Shown here: positions 7,846 through 17,132 of the stretch, one piece after another
How positions within the stretch are numbered: the stretch's first letter is position 1
Layout of the letters: each line of letters begins with the position of its first letter
NCBI RefSeq assembly: GCF_000577275.2
Contig: NZ_HG916855.1
Coordinates: 1-64,000, forward strand
DNA length: 64,000 nt
Direction of reading: 5' to 3'
DNA from: Rhizobium favelukesii
Lineage (GTDB): Bacteria > Pseudomonadota > Alphaproteobacteria > Rhizobiales > Rhizobiaceae
The notes under the pieces: generated by a model
Told to the model about the DNA's origin: nothing
Databases searched by the model: none
Seen by the model: the letters and a program-made list of their open reading frames with translations, nothing else
Made by a program: the position numbers and the translations under genes

Positions 7846-8583
7846 TTATGCCGGGCGGGTGTGAATGGGTTCGGCGCGATGCCAATTTTCCAGGATCCGA
7901 CCATCGGTGTGGGTCTGCCTGGCCCAGCGAATGCCGTTGGCAATGACCTTGTGCACGGTCTTGTCGTGGTAGATCGGATAGGTTTCGTGGCCGGGGCTGA
8001 AGAAGAAGATGCGGCCGCGGCCGCGCTGGAACGTACAGCCACTGCGGAAAACCTCGCCGCCTGAATACCAAGAGATGAAGACGAGTTCATCCGGCTGCGG
8101 AATATCGAAAGGCTCGCCATACATTTCTGAGGCGTTGACCTCGAAGAAGGGCGGTAGACCCTCGGCAATCGGGTGAGCCGGATTGACGACCCAGATCCGC
8201 TCGAGATCACCCTGGGGCGTTTCGCGCCAGGACAAATTGGCGTTGGTGCCCATCAGCCGGCGGAACAGCTTAGAGTGATGGGCGGAATGCAGGACCAGAA
8301 GGCCCATCCCTTTGAGCACCCGCTGCTGTATGCGATCGATCAAGCCGTCGCTCACCTCCTCATGGGCCATGTGGCCCCACCATAGCAACACGTCAGTGTC
8401 GTTAAGCAGCGCGTCCGGCAGACCCTCGTGCGGATCGTCGAGCGTACCACTGCGGATTTCGAAATCCGGGTTGGCGATGCCGGCTGCGATCGCACCGTCG
8501 ATGCGATCAGGGTAGATCTCCTGAACCTCCTTGTGCAGCTGTTCGTGGCGGCCTTCATTCCAGATGGTGACCTTGATTGTCAT
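7846..8583 (-). CDS. ThuA-family protein
   Basis: A 245-residue ThuA-like protein (glutamine-amidotransferase-like fold). Family landmarks are VTIWNEGRHE at the start, DVLLWWGHMAHEEV, GLLVLHSAHHS and FFFSPGHETYPIY. In Sinorhizobium ThuA works with the MocA-type dehydrogenase ThuB on trehalose, giving 3-keto sugar products. Here it is the last gene of an ABC-importer operon, and the dehydrogenase is divergent at 13081. The sugar handled is not determinable from sequence. Confidence 0.88.
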   Translation of the reverse strand: MTIKVTIWNEGRHEQLHKEVQEIYPDRIDGAIAAGIANPDFEIRSGTLDDPHEGLPDALLNDTDVLLWWGHMAHEEVSDGLIDRIQQRVLKGMGLLVLHSAHHSKLFRRLMGTNANLSWRETPQGDLERIWVVNPAHPIAEGLPPFFEVNASEMYGEPFDIPQPDELVFISWYSGGEVFRSGCTFQRGRGRIFFFSPGHETYPIYHDKTVHKVIANGIRWARQTHTDGRILENWHRAEPIHTRPA

Positions 8584-8597
8584 GGTATCCTCGATGT

Positions 8598-9683
8598 TTA
8601 TGATGCTTGGGTCAGACGGATGACCCGACCGGTGGAATCGAACAGATGGCAGGCGGATGTATCGGCTGTGAGCGACACGCGATCGCCGGGCCGCAACGCG
8701 ATGTCACCTTCTGCGCGGACGACGATCGGCTGTTCCTGCGAGCCGACGGTCATGTATGTCTCGACGCCCAGCCGCTCGACGATGAAAACCTCGGCCGAGA
8801 AGTCCCCCTGCCCGTCTGCTGCGATCTTCAGATGCTCCGGCCGGATACCGAGCGTGGCTTGACCCTGCGGCACAACTGCGCCCGCATCAGGCAGGTCGAG
8901 CGACAGACCGAACGGGCTTTGGGCGTGGGTCTTGCCGGTGCTCGGCCTGGTGATGAGCACCGGAATGGTGTTCATCTTCGGAGAGCCGATGAAGGTCGCG
9001 ACGAACTCGTTGTCGGGCTGGTGATAGAGCGTCATCGGCGCACCCTGCTGGGCAACGACCCCCTTGTTCAGAACGACGATGCGGTCGGCCATGGTCATGG
9101 CCTCGACCTGGTCATGCGTCACGTAGACGACGGTCGCCTTGAGCTCGCGATGCAGGCGCTGCAGCTCGGCACGCATCTGCACGCGTAGTGCGGAATCGAG
9201 GTTGGACAAGGGCTCGTCGAAAAGGATCAGCGACGGCTTCTTGATGATGGCGCGACCAATGGCGACGCGCTGTCTCTGGCCGCCCGACAAGGCAGCGGGA
9301 CGGCGATCAAGATAGTCCGTCAGCTGCAGGATCTCGGCGACAGCTTCCACCTGGCGACGGATTTCCGCCTCCGGAACCTTCTTCAGGCTGAGGGAGAAGC
9401 CGATATTCTCGGCAACCGTCATATGCGGATAAAGCGCGTAGGACTGGAACACCATGGCAATGCCGCGCTTGTCAGGGGGAACATCGTTGATGCGCTTGCC
9501 ATTGAGGATGAGGTCGCCATCATCGATACCCTCAAGACCCGCGATCATGCGCAGCAAGGTAGACTTGCCGCAGCCAGACGGGCCGACGAACACGGCGAAC
9601 TCGCCGTCTTCCACGATGATGTCGACCCCCTTGATGACCTCCAATGCACCGTAGAATTTGCGAACATTCCTGAGATTGATCAT
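8598..9683 (-). CDS. Sugar ABC transporter ATPase (MalK/UgpC type)
   Basis: A 361-residue ATPase energising the CUT1 importer encoded upstream. It has Walker A GPSGCGKST, the Q-loop, signature LSGGQRQRVA, Walker B LILFDEPLSNLD and a C-terminal TOBE-type regulatory domain (LGIRPEHLKIA). I chose ATG 9683 (MINLRNVRKFYG), which gives the family N-terminus; a longer in-frame extension runs back into the permease gene and is not conserved-looking. The gap to the upstream permease gene is 19 bp. Confidence 0.93.
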   Translation of the reverse strand: MINLRNVRKFYGALEVIKGVDIIVEDGEFAVFVGPSGCGKSTLLRMIAGLEGIDDGDLILNGKRINDVPPDKRGIAMVFQSYALYPHMTVAENIGFSLSLKKVPEAEIRRQVEAVAEILQLTDYLDRRPAALSGGQRQRVAIGRAIIKKPSLILFDEPLSNLDSALRVQMRAELQRLHRELKATVVYVTHDQVEAMTMADRIVVLNKGVVAQQGAPMTLYHQPDNEFVATFIGSPKMNTIPVLITRPSTGKTHAQSPFGLSLDLPDAGAVVPQGQATLGIRPEHLKIAADGQGDFSAEVFIVERLGVETYMTVGSQEQPIVVRAEGDIALRPGDRVSLTADTSACHLFDSTGRVIRLTQAS

Positions 9684-9702
9684 CGTAAAGCTCTTTCTGG
9701 CG

Positions 9703-10614
9703 TCAGCCTTTGACGCCGCCGGCAAATGTCTGCACGAGGAAGCGGCGGGCAAAGCCGAAGGCGACGACTGCCGGCAGGAGATAGATGAAGGCGAGTGCGG
9801 CAAGCAGGCCGTAGTCGATCTCGTTGATGCGCAGGAATGCACGGAAGAGACCAAGCGGCAGCGTCTGCAGCTCTGGCGAAGAGAGGAAGATCAGCGGCAA
9901 CAGGAAATCGCCCCAGGCTGACATGAAGGCAAACAGCCCGGCGGCGGCCAGTCCCGGCAGCGCCAAAGGGATGAGCACCCGGCGAATGCGTTGTACGAGT
10001 GTCGCGCCATCCATCAGTGCCGCCTCTTCATAGTCGCGCGGCAGGCCATCGAAGAACGTTTTCATGATCCACAGCGCCAATGGCAACTGCATCGTTGCAA
10101 GCACGAGGATCAGGCCGAGATAGCCATCGATGAAACCCGTCCAGCGCATGATCGGCCGGGCGTATTCGCCAAAGATCGGTCGCAGGATAGCGCCTTCCGC
10201 ATTATTCAGCGTCAGAAGGAACTTGTAGAGCGGTACGACGAGTGCTGTCGGCGGCAGGACGCGGATCAACAGGATGGCGTAGAGGAACGGCAGCTTCCAC
10301 CACGCTCTGGTGCGCGACAGCGCATAGCCGCCAAGGCCGGCCAGCACCATCACCAGCACGGTCGCGCCGCCGACCACGAAGAGCGAATTGAACAGCCACT
10401 TTGCGCCGTCTTCCTTGGTGAAGACACGCTGGTAGTTGGCGAAGCTCCATTGTTCGGGCCAGCGAAGGAACAGCTGGGCGTTGCCATCGAAGGATGCAAG
10501 AAGCACCCAGAAGAAGGGAACGGCGCAAAAGATCGAGATCAGCGACAGCGTTGCGTAGGCAAGCAGGTCCGACCGGGTCTTGTTGGCATTCTCGCTCGGG
10601 GAGATCACAGCCAT
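9703..10614 (-). CDS. Sugar ABC transporter permease (MalG type)
   Basis: A 303-residue inner-membrane permease of the CUT1 family with about six transmembrane segments. The EAA loop that docks on the ATPase reads EEAALMDGATLVQRIRRVLI. An unusually long segment after the third helix (LNNAEGAILRPIFGEYARPI) distinguishes it from short MalG proteins. It starts at the base next to the stop of the partner permease gene, so the two are translationally coupled. Confidence 0.92.
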   Translation of the reverse strand: MAVISPSENANKTRSDLLAYATLSLISIFCAVPFFWVLLASFDGNAQLFLRWPEQWSFANYQRVFTKEDGAKWLFNSLFVVGGATVLVMVLAGLGGYALSRTRAWWKLPFLYAILLIRVLPPTALVVPLYKFLLTLNNAEGAILRPIFGEYARPIMRWTGFIDGYLGLILVLATMQLPLALWIMKTFFDGLPRDYEEAALMDGATLVQRIRRVLIPLALPGLAAAGLFAFMSAWGDFLLPLIFLSSPELQTLPLGLFRAFLRINEIDYGLLAALAFIYLLPAVVAFGFARRFLVQTFAGGVKG

Positions 10615-11502
10615 TCAGACCTCCACCTTCATGGCCCGGACGTAGCCGACGCCGAGGATCAGCGAAATCAGCAGGGCGACCACGGCGACGGCCGCACCGT
10701 AGCCGAGCTGGAACGCGGTAAAGGACTGGTTGTAGATATAGATGCTGACCAGTTCCGTCGCACCGCCCGGGCCGCCGCGTGTCAGTGCATAGACGAGACC
10801 GAAGACGGCGATGGTCGAAACGGCCGAGATCAGCATGTAGAGCAGGATCGTCGGCATCATGAGCGGCAAGGTAATGCGGCGAAACATCTGCGACGGGGTC
10901 GCGCCATCCATGCGGGCAGCCTCGTAAATCTCGTTGGGAATGGTGCTGAGGCCCGCCGTCAGAAGGATCATCGCAGTTGCGATGCCGCGCCAGGTGTTGA
11001 CGACGATGATCATCGAAAGTGGAAAGACCTGCAGCCAGTCGGCCGGCGTTACGCCAAAGAAGCTGACGATACGGCTGAGTGTCGCCTGCTCTCCACCCGC
11101 CAACATGGAAATCCACATGAAGCCGGCAACCACCTCGGGCGCGGCATTTGGCAGAAGGATGATCGAGGAAAAAAGCCGCCTAAAGTGGATGCGGCGACGA
11201 AGCGCCATCGCTGTGACCAGACCGAGCGCGAACTGCCCGATCACCGCCGAGCCGACCACAAACAGGAAGGTGACGAGCAAGGCGTTCCAGAACGTCGCAT
11301 CGTTCAGCAACCGCGCATAGTTGCGAATACCGACAAAGCGCGGGCGCAGAGCCGCAGCACCCGTCAGCGCCTCATTGGTGAAGCTCAGATAGACGGAGTA
11401 AAGCGCGGGATAGATCACGAAGGCCAGAAGCAGCGCAAGCGAGGGCAACAGGATCAGAAGAAGCTGCCGCTCAGTGCGCCTTTCGTGGACGTTTCGGGCC
11501 AT
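10615..11502 (-). CDS. Sugar ABC transporter permease (MalF type)
   Basis: A 295-residue CUT1 permease, first of the two membrane subunits. Helices are seen from LLLILLPSLALLLAFVIYP onward, and the EAA motif is EIYEAARMDGATPSQMFRRI. It follows the binding-protein gene by 85 bp and is contiguous with the second permease gene. Substrate is presumably a sugar or polyol. Confidence 0.92.
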   Translation of the reverse strand: MARNVHERRTERQLLLILLPSLALLLAFVIYPALYSVYLSFTNEALTGAAALRPRFVGIRNYARLLNDATFWNALLVTFLFVVGSAVIGQFALGLVTAMALRRRIHFRRLFSSIILLPNAAPEVVAGFMWISMLAGGEQATLSRIVSFFGVTPADWLQVFPLSMIIVVNTWRGIATAMILLTAGLSTIPNEIYEAARMDGATPSQMFRRITLPLMMPTILLYMLISAVSTIAVFGLVYALTRGGPGGATELVSIYIYNQSFTAFQLGYGAAVAVVALLISLILGVGYVRAMKVEV

Positions 11503-11587
11503 GGAAAGCTCTATGACTGTTCGAAAAGGAAATCCGGAGACGCGGGCAAGCCCACGTCTCCCGTGCGTTTTGTTGGTAAGTTTTTGC

Positions 11588-12880
11588 TTACTTTACGACG
11601 TCGTCGCCCAGAGTTTCCTTGACATAGTCGACAAGAATCTTCTGCGCGCCGGCGGCATCGGTTTCCTTGCGCAGCAGCGCTTCTGTAGCGCGTGCAACTC
11701 CTTCTGAAACGGTACCGAAGCCGGAGGCCTGTTTCAGGAAGGTGCCTTTTTCTGCTGCGGCATGGATCGGAACGAGTTCCGTCAGCTTCTGGAAGTCGGC
11801 GTTTTTAGCCGCATCCTTGCTGGAGGGAATGTTGCCGATGCGGGCTGCGTAGGAAACCTGCGTCTCAACCGACCCGATCTCCATCAGCGCCTTCTTGGCG
11901 AGTTCGACATTGGCAGACTTGGCGTTGATGGCCCATGGGGCTGCAAGATTGGCGAGAACATACTGACCACCGCTTTGGCCCGGCACGGTCCAGGTGCCGA
12001 CGACCTTGGTCACCTCAGGAATCGGGTTCTTGCTTTCACGGCCCCAGTCGAAGATGTAGCACCAGGAACCGCAGGTGGTCGCGGCAAGCTTTCCGGCCGG
12101 GAACATCTGATACTTCGGCACGACCCAGGGCTCGGGTCCGAGCAATGGCTGCGTCGGCATCAGATCATTGTCGATCAGTTGCTTGTAGACGTCGAAGACA
12201 TCCTTGACGCCCTCGCCGTTAAGATCGAGCTTGCCGTCCGCATCGACGAGCTGTGGCGTCTTGGAGCCGACGATCAGGTGTTGGAAGCCTTCGTCAAAGG
12301 CGCCGCTTCCCCAGGAAACGCCAGCCGGGAAGAGCAGGCCGTAGGCGCCGGTCTTCTTCTTGATTTCGGCGGCACGATCGAGAAGGTCCTTCCAGGTCTT
12401 CGGCTGCTCCGTCGAGATGCCGGCTTTGTCGAGGACGTCCTTGCGGTAGTAGATTTCCTGGATGCCGAGCATGAACGGCATGACATAGGTTTCGCCGTCC
12501 GGGCTGACCGCCAGCTGCTTGGCGACGTCATAGAAATTGGCATAGCCATCCCAGGCCTTGATTTCCTTGGTCACCGGCGCGAGGTAACCGGCCTCGACCA
12601 TATCAGCAACGGCGGCCGTCGTCGGGATGGAAAAGAGGTCAGGCGCGTTGCCGGCGCCGAGCTCGGTCAGCAGTTTCGTCAGATAGTCCTTATCGGGCGC
12701 AGGGTATTCCACGACCTCGACGGTCACGCCGTATTTCTTCTCGATCTTCTCGACCGTCGACTTCATGGCGTCGATGCCGGCCTGACCGTGATTGGCAATT
12801 CGGATTGTCTCAGCATGCGCCAGCGTCGAAACGGCGCTGAGCAGAATGGCGCACAGGCCACCAATGACCGTCTTCTTCAA
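11588..12880 (-). CDS. Sugar ABC transporter substrate-binding protein
   Basis: A 430-residue periplasmic extracellular solute-binding protein, family 1 (CUT1). The signal peptide is visible (GLCAILLSAVSTLAHA, cleavage after AHA), and the mature part carries NAPDLFSIPTT and the hinge region. I chose TTG 12880 because GGGAGG lies 7 bases upstream and the signal peptide begins there; the ATG at 12988 would add 36 unrelated residues. First gene of a five-gene operon ending in the ThuA-like gene. Confidence 0.9.
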   Translation of the reverse strand: MKKTVIGGLCAILLSAVSTLAHAETIRIANHGQAGIDAMKSTVEKIEKKYGVTVEVVEYPAPDKDYLTKLLTELGAGNAPDLFSIPTTAAVADMVEAGYLAPVTKEIKAWDGYANFYDVAKQLAVSPDGETYVMPFMLGIQEIYYRKDVLDKAGISTEQPKTWKDLLDRAAEIKKKTGAYGLLFPAGVSWGSGAFDEGFQHLIVGSKTPQLVDADGKLDLNGEGVKDVFDVYKQLIDNDLMPTQPLLGPEPWVVPKYQMFPAGKLAATTCGSWCYIFDWGRESKNPIPEVTKVVGTWTVPGQSGGQYVLANLAAPWAINAKSANVELAKKALMEIGSVETQVSYAARIGNIPSSKDAAKNADFQKLTELVPIHAAAEKGTFLKQASGFGTVSEGVARATEALLRKETDAAGAQKILVDYVKETLGDDVVK

Positions 12881-13040
12881 CGGAAGTCCTCCCTGTTGGT
12901 ATGCGGCGCCCTCCAGCACCACGGTCGAAAATGTACACGCATTCCAGAGACTGGCAAGATGGTTTTTGATTGGATTTCGGACACACACCTAAGGTATTGA
13001 AATAGCATGATTTAATAAATCTTGTTTTTGTTATGTCATT

Positions 13041-13058
13041 TGTGTAACCGTATACACA
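13041..13058. promoter_or_regulatory. LacI-type operator in the divergent promoter region
   Basis: TGTGTAACCGTATACACA is a near-perfect palindrome (TGTGTA and TACACA arms) with a central CG, the hallmark of LacI-family operators. It lies 22 bp before the MocA dehydrogenase gene, in the 200-bp gap between that gene and the importer operon. The LacI regulator at 14107 is the likely ligand. Confidence 0.6.
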
Positions 13059-13080
13059 CAGCATTCGGGAGGATTTTCTC

Positions 13081-14088
13081 ATGTCACGGAAATTGCGGCT
13101 TGGCGTCATTGGCGCAGGCCTGAAAGCGGCTGAGTATGCGGCAAGTTGGGCTCGCATGCCCGAGATCGAATTTGTCGCGCTTGCCGATACGACACCTTCT
13201 TCTCGCCTGCGCCTGATCGACGTTTGCGTTGCGGCCGGAGCGCCGGCGCCGCGGAGCTTTGATGATTACCAAGAGATGCTGGCGTCCTGCCGGGACGATT
13301 TGGATATTGTCTATGTCTCTACACCGCATGCATTTCACGGCGAGCAGGCAACGGCTGTTGCAGAAGCCGGCCTCGATCTCTTCCTTGAAAAGCCGATGGT
13401 GACAACGGTTGCGCAGGCCGAACGACTGATTGCGGCACAGAAGAAGAGCGGCGTGACAGTTGTAACCGCCTTCCAGGGTGGGCTCTCTCCCCTGGTGATC
13501 GATACGCGCAAGCGGGCGCTTGCCGGCGAGTTCGGCGATCTGGTGGCGATATCGGGGATGATCTGGGAAAGCTGGTCGAGCAACTACGACGGCCATTGGA
13601 AGCAGCAGCCGGAGATCTCTGGCGGCGGTTTCATGTTCGACACCGGCGCCCATATGATGAATACCGTCTGCCTGCTCGCCAATTCGGATTTCGAGAGCGT
13701 GTCGGCCTATATGAACAATCACGGTAAGAACGTCGACATCGCGACCGCCGTTTCGGCCCGCCTCAAGAATGGCGCGCTGGCGACGCTGACGGCGGCCGGC
13801 GACGGTCCTCCTGGCTGCGCCTCCTACATCACCTTTTTCTATTCGAAGGCAATCGTTCGCATCGACGCCTGGGGCGGATGGCGCGAGATCAGCGTCGGCC
13901 GTACAAACGAGCCGCGCGAGGAAGCGGAAATTCTCGGTAATCCGATGAAAAACTTCCTCGCCATTCGCGACGGGACGATGGAAAACACCGGCTCCGTTGA
14001 AATGGGCCTGCGATTCGCTAGGCTCTGGGATGCAATCAAGGAATCGGCTGCGGCGGACGGCGTACCCGTCAAAATAGCGGCGCCATAA
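13081..14088 (+). CDS. Gfo/Idh/MocA-family dehydrogenase
   Basis: A 335-residue NAD(P)-dependent sugar or inositol-type dehydrogenase. The Rossmann motif is LGVIGAGLKAAEYA, the EKP motif is FLEKPMVTT, and the C-terminal half has GGGFMFDTGAHMMN with the probable catalytic His. It is divergent from the ABC importer and ThuA gene and 18 bp before the LacI gene. The ThuA/ThuB precedent suggests oxidation of an imported sugar at C3; this is an inference. Confidence 0.88.
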   Translation: MSRKLRLGVIGAGLKAAEYAASWARMPEIEFVALADTTPSSRLRLIDVCVAAGAPAPRSFDDYQEMLASCRDDLDIVYVSTPHAFHGEQATAVAEAGLDLFLEKPMVTTVAQAERLIAAQKKSGVTVVTAFQGGLSPLVIDTRKRALAGEFGDLVAISGMIWESWSSNYDGHWKQQPEISGGGFMFDTGAHMMNTVCLLANSDFESVSAYMNNHGKNVDIATAVSARLKNGALATLTAAGDGPPGCASYITFFYSKAIVRIDAWGGWREISVGRTNEPREEAEILGNPMKNFLAIRDGTMENTGSVEMGLRFARLWDAIKESAAADGVPVKIAAP

Positions 14089-14106
14089 ACGCGTGGAATA
14101 GTTTGA

Positions 14107-15096
14107 ATGAACAAGCGGCGGATCACCTCGAAGGAACTGGCGAAGCTTGCCGGTGTGTCGTCCGCCACGATTTCGCGGGCTTTTTCGCCGGATTCCAGAA
14201 TCGGAAGTGCGACCCGTGATCGCATTCTGGCGGTGGCTCGCGAATACGGCTATCAGCCGAATGCAATTGCCCGCTCGCTCAACAATCAGCGCTCACGGCT
14301 GGTGGCGCTGGTGGTCAACGCGATCGGCAATCCCTGCGAAGCCGAGGAACAGCAGCTTCTCGTTCATCGACTGCAAGCCCGTCAGCTCCTGCCGATCATT
14401 TTGTGCTGCGCCGATCACGACGACAGGCTGCAGCTCATGCGCCTCGCCTCCACCTATCAGGTGGATCATGTCGTCGTCTTCTCCGACATGGTGTCGATGC
14501 AGGATGCCGTCGACATCTTCCACACCACGAAGCCGATCATCGTCTCTTTCGAACCGCTTGAAAACGAGAGCGTCTCGAGCATCCGGATCGACGGATCGGC
14601 CGCCGCCGACGAGATCATCGACAAGATCGTTGCCGACGGCAAAAGACGCTTCGCCTACCTATCGGGCACGAAATCGAGTTGGATCGACAAGCTGCGGCGC
14701 AGGTGGTTCGTCGATGCGCTCGCCAAACGCGGCCTCACGCTGCAGGCGGAAGCGTTCGGCGATTACAGCTACGATTCCGGCTTCAAGGAAGCCGTCCTGC
14801 TTCTTCACCGCGCCAAGGTGGACGCAATCATCTGCGGCAATGACGTCATGGCCATCGGCGCGCGGGATGCCGCACGGCGCGTGCTTGGGAAGAACACGCC
14901 CGATGATATTGCCATCGTCGGCCAGGATGGCATCGCCATGGCGTTGTGGGACTGCAACGACCTGACGACGCTAAGCCTCGACCATACCGCCTTCATCGAT
15001 GCCGTCGTGGAACTCATCGAGCGTCACGATGCCGAGATCGAAGGCCCCCATAGCATTACCCTCACCTGCACGGCCCGCTGGGGCTCGACAGCCTGA
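14107..15096 (+). CDS. LacI-family transcriptional regulator
   Basis: A 329-residue repressor with the N-terminal HTH (ITSKELAKLAGVSSATISRA, residues 6-25), hinge, and a periplasmic-binding-protein-like effector domain ending GQDGIAMALWDCNDLTTLSL. It sits in the same transcript as the dehydrogenase and probably controls both divergent operons through the palindrome at 13041. The effector is probably the imported sugar or its product. Confidence 0.92.
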   Translation: MNKRRITSKELAKLAGVSSATISRAFSPDSRIGSATRDRILAVAREYGYQPNAIARSLNNQRSRLVALVVNAIGNPCEAEEQQLLVHRLQARQLLPIILCCADHDDRLQLMRLASTYQVDHVVVFSDMVSMQDAVDIFHTTKPIIVSFEPLENESVSSIRIDGSAAADEIIDKIVADGKRRFAYLSGTKSSWIDKLRRRWFVDALAKRGLTLQAEAFGDYSYDSGFKEAVLLLHRAKVDAIICGNDVMAIGARDAARRVLGKNTPDDIAIVGQDGIAMALWDCNDLTTLSLDHTAFIDAVVELIERHDAEIEGPHSITLTCTARWGSTA

Positions 15097-15106
15097 AATC
15101 GGTCAC

Positions 15107-15141
15107 GCAGCCGTTGCAATTTCTCTGCGGCTGCTTTCTTC
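15107..15141 (+). terminator. Terminator downstream of the LacI gene
   Basis: GCAGCCG (15107-15113) pairs with CGGCTGC (15128-15134), followed by TTTCTTCT. The loop is 14 bases. Confidence 0.55.
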
Positions 15142-15221
15142 TGGCCCAGACTGGGTTGCGATCTTGAGGGAGAAGCCCGCGGCAAATCCACCACGCCGCG
15201 GGATGACGAAGCTGTTGCGCT

Positions 15222-15413
15222 TCAACGATCTCTTTTGAAAATCAGCTCATATGCCCAAAGACTGATTGCCATCGCGACAAACATGGCAAGGAATGTCCTG
15301 TGGTCCGGCATGTCCTGTCGATCAAGGACGAACGGCAACGTGATGACGAGGAAACCGCAGATGGTCAGCGCGGCCATTGCCGATTGAACCAGAAGCTTCG
15401 CGATATTGTTCAT
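15222..15413 (-). CDS. Small membrane protein of unknown function
   Basis: A 63-residue protein with two hydrophobic segments (about residues 9-30 and 41-58: MAALTICGFLVITLPFVL and FLAMFVAMAISLWAYELIF) joined by a charged loop, and a basic C-terminus. GAAGGGA lies about 10 bases before the ATG. I recognise no family. It is an isolated minus-strand gene between the LacI terminator and recX. Confidence 0.6.
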   Translation of the reverse strand: MNNIAKLLVQSAMAALTICGFLVITLPFVLDRQDMPDHRTFLAMFVAMAISLWAYELIFKRDR

Positions 15414-15560
15414 GCTCTGATTTCCCTTCGCGGCTTTGTGTCCTCATTGTTCCAAGGATTCGCAGTCCACCATGCAAGCCAACTCTAAAGCATATGGACT
15501 CGCCGTCCAACTTGACAAGCCTGGCAAGTCCGGGCCGTTGCGGCTGGGTACACCATGCCC

Positions 15561-16112
15561 TCAACGAGATCGCGCGCTCACGACGTCTTCGGCCTCCTCG
15601 CGGTTCATCGCGAGCACGGTCCTTCCGGTGTCGAAGCTGAAGCCGTTGCGCGCAAATGCCGCCATTTCCTTGGTGACCCCTACCCGATCGACATCGCCAC
15701 GGCGAAACGGCCCGAAGGCGCGCTTGCGTGCGAAGACCACGGCTGCCAGCAGTTCATCCGCCTCGTCAAGCGCAGCCGTGATGACCTCGCGATCGACGCC
15801 CTTCTGGGAAAGGTTTTGCGCGATACGACGCTTTGACCTGCCGCGGCGAACGCCGGAACGCGCGCTGACTTCGGCATAGGTCGCGTCGTTCAGACCGCCA
15901 TGCTCGCAGGCGAATGTCACGGCCGAATCCGCAACTGCCTTGAGTTGCGGCTCGCTGATGTCCTTAAATTTCTGTTTGGCCTTCCTGACGATGGCATCAA
16001 ACAATTGTCTTTCGGTCATCATTCCGCGCTCAAGCCGATAGATCGTCGAGTTCCTGGCCCAACTCAGCATGCGCGCAGTCGGGGTGTCTGGCGGGGTCTG
16101 ATCGTCGGTCAC
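15561..16112 (-). CDS. recX: RecX-family regulatory protein
   Basis: A 183-residue, highly charged helical protein of the RecX family, which binds RecA filaments and inhibits them. Matching segments are RLERGMMTERQLFDAIVRKAK, RGRSKRRIAQNLSQKGVD and ALDEADELLAAVVFARKRA. The GTG start overlaps the LysR stop (GTGA), so it is co-transcribed with that regulator. No recA is nearby, so this may be a plasmid-borne second copy. Confidence 0.82.
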   Translation of the reverse strand: MTDDQTPPDTPTARMLSWARNSTIYRLERGMMTERQLFDAIVRKAKQKFKDISEPQLKAVADSAVTFACEHGGLNDATYAEVSARSGVRRGRSKRRIAQNLSQKGVDREVITAALDEADELLAAVVFARKRAFGPFRRGDVDRVGVTKEMAAFARNGFSFDTGRTVLAMNREEAEDVVSARSR

Positions 16113-17023
16113 GGTTCAGTCGTGCCCTTATTGCTTACCTGCGAGAGCAGCCAGGCCGTGAATGCTGAGCCAAGCGTATGTTCACGCTTACCATCGGGCG
16201 TCACCACATAATAGCTGTTCTCGGTCGACATCGGCTGGTCGAAGACGATCTGCAGTTTTCCGGAGCTTAGCTCTTGTTCGATCAGATAAAGAGGCAGAAG
16301 CGCAAACCCCATCGCCATCGTGGCAGCTTCGATGATCATCGAAAACTGGTCGAACCGGTTGCCACGGTATGAGGGATCGGCGTCGATGTCGCAGTGTTCA
16401 AACCACTGGCGCCAGAGCCGTGGACGCGTGGCCAGATGCAGGAGCGGTTTGTGTATAAGTTCCGCCGGGCTGGCAACCGGATCCGACTGCAGCAAGGTTG
16501 GGCTGGCAACCGGAACGACCTTCTCGTCGCACAAAAACGTGCAGGTTGCCCGTGCCCAGATGGGCTGACCGTAATGAATGGCGAGATCAAAGTTTTCCTG
16601 CTCGAAGTCGAATGGTTCGAAGCGGGAGGCGATGTCAACCTGCGAACCCGGGTGGGCAACCAAGAAGCCAGCCAGCCGTGGCGTCAGCCAGCGGCTGCCG
16701 AATGTCGGCAGGGTCGCGATTGAAAGCGTCGCCGTTGCGTCGGCACCTGCTGCTGCCCGGATCATCATCTCTTCGGTCTGGTGCAGCAGGCGCCTCGCTT
16801 CAGGCAGCAGCCGCTTACCGGCCTCCGACAGGATCGCTCGTTGTCGAACGCGCTCGAAGAGGAGGACACCGAGCTGGGTTTCCAAGTCCCTGATCTGTCG
16901 GCTGACGGCGCTTTGCGTCAGGTTGAGTTCGAGAGCCGCGCGCGTGAAGTTGCCGTGGCGAGCGGCAGACTCGAATGATTGCAGTGTCGTCAGGTCGGGT
17001 ATCAGCTTTCGAGGTAGGGTCAT
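16109..17023 (-). CDS. LysR-family regulator, divergent from the lysine catabolic operon
   Basis: A 304-residue LysR regulator of the GcvA-like group. The HTH reads NFTRAALELNLTQSAVSRQI, and the effector domain begins LSIATLPTFGSRWLTPRL. It is transcribed away from hglS across a 109-bp gap, the usual layout for LysR control of the neighbouring operon; 2-aminoadipate or 2-oxoadipate is a plausible inducer (inference). It overlaps recX by 4 bp. Confidence 0.9.
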   Translation of the reverse strand: MTLPRKLIPDLTTLQSFESAARHGNFTRAALELNLTQSAVSRQIRDLETQLGVLLFERVRQRAILSEAGKRLLPEARRLLHQTEEMMIRAAAGADATATLSIATLPTFGSRWLTPRLAGFLVAHPGSQVDIASRFEPFDFEQENFDLAIHYGQPIWARATCTFLCDEKVVPVASPTLLQSDPVASPAELIHKPLLHLATRPRLWRQWFEHCDIDADPSYRGNRFDQFSMIIEAATMAMGFALLPLYLIEQELSSGKLQIVFDQPMSTENSYYVVTPDGKREHTLGSAFTAWLLSQVSNKGTTEP

Positions 17024-17132
17024 TCCGAAACCGCATTATCTCAGCTTCATTTATCGTTATTCCTCTAGCGTGCAAGCGATATGATCGCAATCCAGAATGA
17101 ACTCGTCCAATTGGCGTCTCGTGAGAAAAGCT

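Noticed and set aside
9991..11622. 543-residue plus-strand open frame
   Set aside because: It lies antisense to both sugar permease genes and has a charged, non-family composition.
11762..13000. 412-residue plus-strand open frame
   Set aside because: It is antisense to the sugar-binding protein gene, which has a signal peptide and strong ribosome-binding site.
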